Notes under the pieces: model-generated | Told to the model about the DNA's origin: nothing | The model's database searches: none | The model's input: only the letters and a program-made list of their open reading frames with translations | Assembly (NCBI GenBank): GCA_964057225.1 | Contig: CAXKVF010000080.1 | Coordinates: 186,001-250,000 of the forward strand | Direction of reading: 5' to 3' | Length of the DNA: 64,000 nucleotides | From: Auanema rhodensis | Lineage: Eukaryota > Nematoda > Chromadorea > Rhabditida > Rhabditidae | Part shown: positions 54,562 through 64,000 of the stretch, piece by piece | Layout of the letters: each line of letters begins with the position of its first letter | Numbering within the stretch: position 1 is the stretch's first letter | Program-made: the position numbers and the translations under genes

Positions 54562-57500
54562 TAACCATGACTTTGAAATTTACGTGAACTTTAATTTATG
54601 CTAATTAAATGTACACGTGATGTGCACTTGGTATGTAACTCGCTTCACGTGAAAGATAAAGAGATGCGGTTTTCAAAATTAGATTCCCCATGTCCATATT
54701 AGTCTAAAAACAAATTTTTATTGATATTGGTTCATGGTAACCATGACTTTGAAATTTACGTGAACTTTAATTTATGCTAATTAAATGTACACGTGATGTG
54801 CACTTGGTATGTAACTCGCTTCACGTGAAAGAAGAAGAGATGCGGTTTTCAAAATTAGATTCCCCATGTCCATATTAGTCTAAAAACAAATTTTTATTGA
54901 TATTGGTTCATGGTAACCATGACTTTGAAATTTACGTGAACTTTAATTTATGCTAATTAAATGTACACGTGATGTGCACTTGGTATGTAACTCGCTTCAT
55001 GTGAAAGATAAAGAGATGCGGTTTTCAAAATTAGATTCCCCATGTCCATATTAGTCTAAAAACAAATTTTTATTGATATTGGTTCATGGTAACCATGACT
55101 TTGAAATTTACGTGAACTTTAATTTATGCTAATTAAATGTACACGTGATGTGCACTTGGTATGTAACTCGCTTCACGTGAAAGAAGAAGAGATGCGGTTT
55201 TCAAAATTAGATTCCCCATGTCCATATTAGTCTAAAAACAAATTTTTATTGATATTGGTTCATGGTAACCATGACTTTGAAATTTACGTGAACTTTAATT
55301 TATGCTAATTAAATGTACACGTGATGTGCACTTGGTATGTAACTCGCTTCATGTGAAAGATAAAGAGATGCGGTTTTCAAAATTAGATTCCCCATGTCCA
55401 TATTAGTCTAAAAACAAATTTTTATTGATATTGGTTCATGGTAACCATGACTTTGAAATTTACGTGAACTTTAATTTATGCTAATTAAATGTACACGTGA
55501 TGTGCACTTGGTATGTAACTCGCTTCACGTGAAAGATAAAGAGATGCGGTTTTCAAAATTAGATTCCCCATGTCCATATTAGTCTAAAAACAAATTTTTA
55601 TTGATATTGGTGCATGGTAACCATGACTTTGAAATTTACGTGAACTTTAATTTATGCTAATTAAATGTACACGTGATGTGCACTTGGTATGTAACTCGCT
55701 TCACGTGAAAGATGAAGAGATGCGGTTTTCAAAATTAGATTCCCCATGTCCATATTAGTCTAAAAACAAATTTTTATTGATATTGGTGCATGGTAACCAT
55801 GACTTTGAAATTTACGTGAACTTTAATTTATGCTAATTAAATGTACACGTGATGTGCACTTGGTATGTAACTCGCTTCACGTGAAAGATAAAGAGATGCG
55901 GTTTTCAAAATTATATTCCCCATGTCCATATTAGTTTAAAAACAAATTTTTATTGATATTGGTGCATGGTAACCATGACTTTGAAATTTACGTGAACTTT
56001 AATTTATGCTAATTAAATGTACACGTGATGTGCACTTGGTATGTAACTCGCTTCACGTGAAAGATAAAGAGATGCGGTTTTCAAAATTAGATTCCCCATG
56101 TCCATATTAGTCTAAAAACAAATTTTTATTGATATTGGTTCATGGTAACCATGACTTTGAAATTTACGTGAACTTTAATTTATGCTAATTAAATGTACAC
56201 GTGATGTGCACTTGGTATGTAACTCGCTTCACGTGAAAGATAAAGAGATGCGGTTTTCAAAATTAGATTCCCCATGGCCATATTAGTCTAAAAACAAATT
56301 TTTATTGATATTGGTGCATGGTAACCATGACTTTGAAATTTACGTGAACTTTAATTTATGCTAATTAAATGTACACGTGATGTGCACTTGGTATGTAACT
56401 CGCTTCACGTGAAAGATAAAGAGATGCGGTTTTCAAAATTAGATTCCCCATGTCCATATTAGTCTAAAAACAAATTTTTATTGATATTGGTGCATGGTAA
56501 CCATGACTTTGAAATTTACGTGAACTTTAATTTATGCTAATTAAATGTACACGTGATGTGCACTTGGTATGTAACTCGCTTCACGTGAAAGATAAAGAGA
56601 TGCGGTTTTCAAAATTAGATTCCCCATGTCCATATTAGTCTAAAAACAAATTTTTATTGATATTGGTTCATGGTAACCATGACTTTGAAATTTACGTGAA
56701 CTTTAATTTATGCTAATTAAATGTACACGTGATGTGCACTTGGTATGTAACTCGCTTCACGTGAAAGAAGAAGAGATGCGGTTTTCAAAATTAGATTCCC
56801 CATGTCCATATTAGTCTAAAAACAAATTTTTATTGATATTGGTTCATGGTAACCATGACTTTGAAATTTACGTGAACTTTAATTTATGCTAATTAAATGT
56901 ACACGTGATGTGCACTTGGTATGTAACTCGCTTCATGTGAAAGATAAAGAGATGCGGTTTTCAAAATTAGATTCCCCATGTCCATATTAGTCTAAAAACA
57001 AATTTTTATTGATATTGGTTCATGGTAACCATGACTTTGAAATTTACGTGAACTTTAATTTATGCTAATTAAATGTACACGTGATGTGCACTTGGTATGT
57101 AACTCGCTTCACGTGAAAGAAGAAGAGATGCGGTTTTCAAAATTAGATTCCCCATGTCCATATTAGTCTAAAAACAAATTTTTATTGATATTGGTTCATG
57201 GTAACCATGACTTTGAAATTTACGTGAACTTTAATTTATGCTAATTAAATGTACACGTGATGTGCACTTGGTATGTAACTCGCTTCATGTGAAAGATAAA
57301 GAGATGCGGTTTTCAAAATTAGATTCCCCATGTCCATATTAGTCTAAAAACAAATTTTTATTGATATTGGTTCATGGTAACCATGACTTTGAAATTTACG
57401 TGAACTTTAATTTATGCTAATTAAATGTACACGTGATGTGCACTTGGTATGTAACTCGCTTCACGTGAAAGATAAAGAGATGCGGTTTTCAAAATTAGAT

Positions 57501-58433
57501 TCCCCATGTCCATATTAGTCTAAAAACAAATTTTTATTGATATTGGTGCATGGTAACCATGACTTTGAAATTTACGTGAACTTTAATTTATGCTAATTAA
57601 ATGTACACGTGATGTGCACTTGGTATGTAACTCGCTTCACGTGAAAGATGAAGAGATGCGGTTTTCAAAATTAGATTCCCCATGTCCATATTAGTCTAAA
57701 AACAAATTTTTATTGATATTGGTGCATGGTAACCATGACTTTGAAATTTACGTGAACTTTAATTTATGCTAATTAAATGTACACGTGATGTGCACTTGGT
57801 ATGTAACTCGCTTCACGTGAAAGATAAAGAGATGCGGTTTTCAAAATTATATTCCCCATGTCCATATTAGTTTAAAAACAAATTTTTATTGATATTGGTG
57901 CATGGTAACCATGACTTTGAAATTTACGTGAACTTTAATTTATGCTAATTAAATGTACACGTGATGTGCACTTGGTATGTAACTCGCTTCACGTGAAAGA
58001 TAAAGAGATGCGGTTTTCAAAATTAGATTCCCCATGTCCATATTAGTCTAAAAACAAATTTTTATTGATATTGGTTCATGGTAACCATGACTTTGAAATT
58101 TACGTGAACTTTAATTTATGCTAATTAAATGTACACGTGATGTGCACTTGGTATGTAACTCGCTTCACGTGAAAGATAAAGAGATGCGGTTTTCAAAATT
58201 AGATTCCCCATGGCCATATTAGTCTAAAAACAAATTTTTATTGATATTGGTGCATGGTAACCATGACTTTGAAATTTACGTGAACTTTAATTTATGCTAA
58301 TTAAATGTACACGTGATGTGCACTTGGTATGTAACTCGCTTCACGTGAAAGATAAAGAGATGCGGTTTTCAAAATTAGATTCCCCATGTCCATATTAGTC
58401 TAAAAACAAATTTTTATTGATATTGGTGCATGG
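54562..58433. repeat. Tandem 11-monomer (1,936 bp) duplication containing A' and A''
   Basis: Monomers 310-320 (54,562-56,497) and 321-331 (56,498-58,433) match: TA96AG (54,833/56,769; 55,185/57,121), C87T (55,000/56,936; 55,352/57,288), G121T (55,914/57,850), T132G (56,277/58,213). Each unit consists of a four-monomer leader (TA96AG, C87T, TA96AG) followed by a copy of module A. The match ends at A76T (58,509), where module B' starts. Confidence 0.92.
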
Positions 58434-60369
58434 TAACCATGACTTTGAAATTTACGTGAACTTTAATTTATGCTAATTAAATGTACACGTGATGTGCACT
58501 TGGTATGTTACTCGCTTCACGTGAAAGATAAAGAGATGCGGTTTTCAAAATTAGATTCCCCATGTCCATATTAGTCTAAAAACAAATTTTTATTGATATT
58601 GGTTCATGGTAACCATGACTTTGAAATTTACGTGAACTTTAATTTATGCTAATTAAATGTAGACGTGATGTGCACTTGGTATGTAACTCGCTTCACGTGA
58701 AAGATAAAGAGATGCGGTTTTCAAAATTAGATTCCCCATGTCCATATTAGTCTAAAAACAAATTTTTATTGATATTAGTTCATGGTAACCATGACTTTGA
58801 AATTTACGTGAACTTTAATTTATGCTAATTAAATGTACACGTGATGTGCACTTGGTATGTAACTCGCTTCACGTGAAAGATAAAGAGATGCGGTTTTCAA
58901 AATTAGATTCCCCATGTCCATATTAGTCTAAAAACAAATTTTTATTGATATTGGTTCATGGTAACCATGACTTTGAAATTTACGTGAACTTTAATTTATG
59001 CTAATTAAATGTACACGTGATGTGCACTTGGTATGTAACTCGCTTCACGTGAAAGATAAAGAGATGCGGTTTTCAAAATTAGATTCCCCATGTTCATATT
59101 AGTCTAAAAACAAATTTTTATTGATATTGGTGCATGGTAACCATGACTTTGAAATTTACGTGAACTTTAATTCATGCTAATTAAATGTACACGTGATGTG
59201 CACTTGGTATGTAACTTGCTTCACGTGAAAGATAAAGAGATGCGGTTTTCAAAATTAGATTCCCCATGTCCATATTAGTCTAAAAACAAATTTTTATTGA
59301 TATTGGTGCATGGTAACCATGACTTTGAAATTTACGTGAACTTTAATTTATGCTAATTAAATGTACACGTGATGTGCACTTGGTATGTAACTCGCTTCAC
59401 GTGAAAGATGAAGAGATGCGGTTTTCAAAATTAGATTCCCCATGTCCATATTAGTTTAAAAACAAATTTTTATTGATATTGGTGCATGGTAACCATGACT
59501 TTGAAATTTACGTGAACTTTAATTTATGCTAATTAAATGTACACGTGATGTGCACTTGGTATGTAACTCGCTTCACGTGAAAGATAAAGAGATGCGGTTT
59601 TCAAAATTAGATTCCCCATGTCCATATTAGTCTAAAAACAAATTTTTATTGATATTGGTTCATGCTAACCATGACTTTGAAATTTACGTGCACTTTAATT
59701 TATGCTAATTAAATGTACACGTGATGTGCACTTGGTATGTAACTCGCTTCACGTGAAAGATAAAGAGATGCGGTTTTCAAAATTAGATTCCCCCTGTCCA
59801 TATTAGTTTAAAAACAAATTTTTATTGATATTGGTGCATGGTAACCATGACTTTGAAATTTACGTGAACTTTAATTTATGCTAATTAAATTTACACGTGA
59901 TGTGCACTTGGTATGTAACTCGCTTCACGTGAAAGAAGAAGAGATGCGGTTTTCAAAATTAGATTCCCCATGTCCATATTAGTCTAAAAACAAATTTTTA
60001 TTGATATTGGTTCATGGTAACCATGACTTTGAAATTTACGTGAACTTTAATTTATGCTAATTAAATGTACACGTGATGTGCACTTGGTATGTAACTCGCT
60101 TCACGTGAAAGATAAAGAGATGCGGTTTTCAAAATTAGATTCCCCATGTCCATATTAGTCTAAAAACAAATTTTTATTGATATTGGTTCATGGTAACCAT
60201 GACTTTGAAATTTACGTGAACTTTAATTTATGCTAATTAAATGTACACGTGATGTGCACTTGGTATGTAACTCGCTTCACGTGAAAGATAAAGAGATGCG
60301 GTTTTCAAAATTAGATTCCCCATGTCCATATTAGTCTAAAAACAAATTTTTATTGATATTGCTTCATGG
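58434..60369. repeat. Module B' (monomers 332-342)
   Basis: This copies module B with every rare marker 5,808 bp away: A76T 58,509, C53G 58,662, G168A 58,777, C133T 59,094, G176C 59,665, A26C 59,691, G50T 59,891. The match ends after the CTT monomer at about 60,362, before A129C at 60,498. I noticed no difference between B and B'. Confidence 0.92.
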
Positions 60370-61601
60370 TAACCATGACTTTGAAATTTACGTGAACTTT
60401 AATTTATGCTAATTAAATGTACACGTGATGTGCACTTGGTATGTAACTCGCTTCACGTGAAAGATAAAGAGATGCGGTTTTCAAAATTAGATTCCCCCTG
60501 TCCATATTAGTCTAAAAACAAATTTTTATTGATATTGCTTCATGGTAACCATGACTTTGAAATTTACGTGAACTTTAATTTATGCTAATTAAATGTACAC
60601 GTGATGTGCACTTGGTATGTAACTCGCTTCACGTGAAAGATAAAGAGATGCGGTTTTCAAAATTAGATTCCCCATGTCCATATTAGTCTAAAAACAAATT
60701 TTTATTGATATTGCTTCATGGTAACCATGACTTTGAAATTTACGTGAACTTTAATTTATGCTAATTAAATGTACACGTGATGTGCACTTGGTATGTAACT
60801 CGCTTCACGTGAAAGATAAAGAGATGCGGTTTTCAAAATTAGATTCCCCATGTCCATATTAGTCTAAAAACAAATTTTTATTGATATTGGTGCATGGTAA
60901 CCATGACTTTGAAATTTACGTGAACTTTAATTTATGCTAATTAAATGTACACGTGATGTGCACTTGGTATGTAACTCGCTTCACGTGAAAGATAAAGAGA
61001 TGCGGTTTTCAAAATTAGATTCCCCATGTCCATATTAGTCTAAAAACAAATTTTTATTGATATTGCTTCATGGTAACCATGACTTTGAAATTTACGTGAA
61101 CTTTAATTTATGCTAATTAAATGTACACGTGATGTGCACTTGGTATGTAACTCGCTTCACGTGAAAGATAAAGAGATGCGGTTTTCAAAATTAGATTCCC
61201 CATGTCCATATTAGTCTAAAAACAAATTTTTATTGATATTGCTTCATGGTAACCATGACTTTGAAATTTACGTGAACTTTAATTTATGCTAATTAAATGT
61301 ACACGTGATGTGCACTTGGTATGTAACTCGCTTCACGTGAAAGATAAAGAGATGCGGTTTTTAAAATTAGATTCCCCATGTCCATATTAGTCTCAAAACA
61401 AATTTTTATTGATATTGGTTCATGGTAACCATGACTTTGAAATTTACGTGAACTTTAATTTATGCTAATTAAATGTACACGTGATGTGCACTTGGTATGT
61501 AACTCGCTTCACGTGAAAGATAAAGAGATGCGGTTTTTAAAATTAGATTCCCCATGTCCATATTAGTCTCAAAACAAATTTTTATTGATATTGGTTCATG
61601 G
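60370..61601. repeat. Monomers 343-349: A129C ... C113T+A145C module
   Basis: The order is A129C-CTT (60,498), CTT, GTG, CTT, CTT, then two C113T+A145C-GTT monomers (C113T at 61,362 and 61,538). It resembles monomers 277-283 near 48.7-50.0 kb with one extra CTT, so the same module recurs about 12 kb apart on either side of the 51-60 kb GTG/GTT section. Confidence 0.75.
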
Positions 61602-63185
61602 TAACCATGACTTTGAAATTTACGTGAACTTTAATTTATGCTAATTAAATGTACACGTGATGTGCACTTGGTATGTAACTCGCTTCACGTGAAAGATAAA
61701 GAGATGCGGTTTTCAAAATTAGATTCCCCATGTCCATATTAGTCTAAAAACAAATTTTTATTGATATTGGTGCATGGTAACCATGACTTTGAAATTTACG
61801 TGAACTTTAATTTATGCTAATTAAATGTACACGTGATGTGCACTTGGTATGTAAATCGCTTCACGTGAAAGATAAAGAGATGCGGTTTTCAAAATTAGAT
61901 TCCCCATGTCCATATTAGTCTAAAAACAAATTTTTATTGATATTGGTTCATGGTAACCATGACTTTGAAATTTATGTGAACTTTAATTTATGCTAATTAA
62001 ATGTACACGTGATGTGCACTTGGTATGTAACTCGCTTCACGTGAAAGATAAAGAGATGCGGTTTTCAAAATTAGATTCCCCATGTCCATATTAGTCTAAA
62101 AACAAATTGTTATTGATATTGCTTCATGGTAACCATGACTTTGAAATTTACGTGAACTTTAATTTATGCTAATTAAATGTACACGTGATGTGCACTTGGT
62201 ATGTAACTCGCTTCACGTGAAAGATAAAGAGATGCGGTTTTCAAAATTAGATTCCCCCTGTCCATATTAGTCTAAAAACAAATTTTTATTGATATTGGTT
62301 CATGGTAACCATGACTTTGAAATTTACGTGAACTTTAATTTATGCTAATTAAAAGTACACGTGATGTGCACTTGGTATGTAACTCGCTTCACGTGAAAGA
62401 TAAAGAGATGCGGTTTTCAAAATTAGATTCCCCATGTCCATATTAGTCTAAAAACAAATTTTTATTGATATTGGTTCATGGTAACCATGACTTTGAAATT
62501 TACGTGAACTTTAATTTATGCTAATTAAATGTACACGTGATGTGCACTTGGTATGTAACTCGCTTCACGTGAAAGATAAAGAGATGCGGTTTTCAAAATT
62601 AGATTCCCCATGTCCATATTAGTCTAAAAACAAATTTTTATTGATATTGGTGCATGGTAACCATGACTTTGAAATTTACGTGAACTTTAATTTATGCTAA
62701 TTAAATGTACACGTGATGTGCACTTGGTATGTAACTCGCTTCACGTGAAAGATAAAGAGATGCGGTTTTCAAAATTAGATTCCCCATGTCCATATTAGTC
62801 TAAAAACAAATTTTGATTGATATTGGTTCATGGTAACCATGACTTTGAAATTTATGTGAACTTTAATTTATGCTAATTAAATGTACACGTGATGTGCACT
62901 TGGTATGTAACTCGCTTCACGTGAAAGATAAAGAGATGCGGTTTTCAAAATTAGATTCCCCATGTCCATATTAGTCTAAAAACAAATTTTTATTGATATT
63001 GCTTCATGGTAACCATGACTTTGAAATTTACGTGAACTTTAATTTATGCTAATTAAATGTACACGTGATGTGCACTTGGTATGTAACTCGCTTCACGTGA
63101 AAGATAAAGAGATGCGGTTTTCAAAATTAGATTCCCCCTGTCCATATTAGTCTAAAAACAAATTTTTATTGATATTGCTTCATGG
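61602..63185. repeat. Five-monomer (880 bp) repeat
   Basis: Monomers 350-353 and 355-358 share GTG, GTT, C22T-CTT, A129C, offset by 880 bp (C22T at 61,975/62,855; A129C at 62,258/63,138). Both copies also carry scattered private changes: C78A near 61,855, T to G in the T tract near 62,109 and 62,815, and T49A near 62,354. Confidence 0.82.
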
Positions 63186-64000
63186 TAACCATGACTTTGA
63201 AATTTACGTGAACTTTAATTTATGCTAATTAAATGTACACGTGATGTGCACTTGGTATGTAACTCGCTTCACGTGAAAGATAAAGAGATGCGGTTTTCAA
63301 AATTAGATTCCCCATGTCCATATTAGTCTAAAAACAAATTTTTATTGATATTGCTTCATGGTAACCATGACTTTGAAATTTACGTGAACTTTAATTTATG
63401 CTAATTAAATGTACACGTGATGTGCACTTGGTATGTAACTCGCTTCACGTGAAAGATAAAGAGATGCGGTTTTCAAAATTAGATTCCCCATGTCCATATT
63501 AGTCTAAAAACAAATTTTTATTGATATTGGTGCATGGTAACCATGACTTTGAAATTTACGTGAACTTTAATTTATGCTAATTAAATGTACACGTGATGTG
63601 CACTTGGTATGTAACTCGCTTCACGTGAAAGATAAAGAGATGCGGTTTTCAAAATTAGATTCCCCATGTCCATATTAGTCTAAAAACAAATTTTTATTGA
63701 TATTGCTTCATGGTAACCATGACTTTGAAATTTACGTGAACTTTAATTTATGCTAATTAAATGTACACGTGATGTGCACTTGGTATGTAACTCGCTTCAC
63801 GTGAAAGATAAAGAGATGCGGTTTTCAAAATTAGATTCCCCATGTCCATATTAGTCTCAAAACAAATTTTTATTGATATTGGTTCATGGTAACCATGACT
63901 TTGAAATTTACGTGAACTTTAATTTATGCTAATTAAATGTACACGTGATGTGCACTTGGTATGTAACTCGCTTCACGTGAAAGATAAAGAGATGCGGTTT
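63186..64000. repeat. Right-hand end: monomers 359-362 and a 111-bp partial
   Basis: Haplotypes run CTT, GTG, CTT, A145C-GTT, then a partial monomer from 63,890 that ends at monomer position 111. The array clearly continues past the window edge. Confidence 0.9.

Larger units (their letters stand above)
1..64000. repeat. 176-bp satellite DNA array, 363 complete monomers
   Basis: The full window is a head-to-tail array of one 176-bp monomer, seen as the motif TAACCATGAC recurring at 1, 177, 353, 529 and so on to the right edge. All copies run in the same direction and no unrelated sequence interrupts them. The consensus is about 32% G+C, and most copies differ from it by only a few substitutions. 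The array is open at both ends, so its true length is unknown. In plants and animals, homogeneous AT-rich arrays with units of 150-180 bp typically sit at centromeres, pericentromeres or knobs and can wrap one nucleosome per unit; that role is inferred here, not shown. I could not assign the family to a species from memory. Confidence 0.99.

Noticed and set aside
1-64000. CENP-B box in the monomer
   Set aside because: The canonical box needs TTCG and CGGG cores. In the consensus monomer neither TTCG nor CGAA occurs on the strand read, so no box is present on either strand.
1-64000. CRISPR array
   Set aside because: The repeat is regular, but the unit is 176 bp with no variable spacers between short conserved repeats. 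All parts of the unit are equally conserved.
1-64000. Known satellite families (human alpha, Arabidopsis CEN180, rice CentO, maize knob)
   Set aside because: The unit lengths are similar or the class is the same, but from memory the sequence landmarks do not match. No species assignment is justified without a database search.
1-64000. Inverted array segments or orientation switches
   Set aside because: Every monomer inspected reads in the same direction; no reverse-complement copy of TAACCATGAC-type landmarks in tandem was seen.

Overview
The whole 64,000-base window is one uninterrupted tandem satellite array. The unit is 176 bp and about 32% G+C (56 G/C bases counted in the consensus monomer). 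There are 363 complete monomers plus a final partial of 111 bp, all in the same orientation. I saw no gene, RNA gene, transposon, CRISPR array or unique spacer. Monomer phase was checked at many points: a motif at position x keeps the same value of x mod 176 up to about 30,390 and is shifted by exactly +1 from there to the end, so the net length change over 64 kb is one base. A unit of nucleosome-repeat length in a homogeneous AT-rich array of this size points to a eukaryotic nuclear genome, most likely a centromeric, pericentromeric or heterochromatic-knob satellite. The lineage cannot be read from the sequence. It is not recognisably human alpha satellite (no CENP-B box), and from memory it does not resemble Arabidopsis CEN180, rice CentO or the maize knob repeat.

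Coordinate convention: monomer position 1 is the first base of the window (motif TAACCATGAC). Monomer k (k from 0) starts at 176k+1 up to k=172. Monomer 172 is 177 bp long, and later monomers start at 176k+2. Monomers fall into three main haplotypes at positions 169 and 171, read as the triplet 169-171: GTT, GTG and CTT. Further marker substitutions include A17T, T36C, G50T, T57A, C87T, TA96AG, G102A, C113T, A129C, C143T, A145C and G176C. All coordinates of markers are from direct reading; similarity levels are by eye.

The markers reveal local higher-order structure rather than one array-wide higher-order unit. From left to right: dimers (1-1,584); trimers (1,585-3,168); a block of about 23 monomers (4,225-8,272) that recurs in expanded form at 9,857-15,312 and partially at 15,313-17,072; a GTG/GTT section with A145C (17,073-20,416); a more mutated patch with an 8-monomer repeat (20,417-22,528); a tandem 19-monomer duplication containing tetramers (23,093-30,015); a section holding the only indel (30,016-33,265); CTT-rich A129C trimers (33,266-35,729); a 6-monomer duplication (37,666-39,777); a 16-monomer duplication (40,834-46,465); a 10-monomer repeat (46,466-49,985); a nested A-B-A'-A''-B' structure with 11- and 33-monomer offsets (51,394-60,369); and a 5-monomer repeat (61,602-63,185).

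Nothing here encodes a protein. The few open frames of about 60 codons are the same monomer frame, opened where a TAG stop at positions 139-141 has mutated. The most interesting candidate signal inside the monomer is three same-strand ACGTGA motifs (positions 21, 54 and 86) spaced 33 and 32 bp, close to three helical turns each. There is also a dyad across the monomer junction. Any link of these to kinetochore or heterochromatin function is inference.
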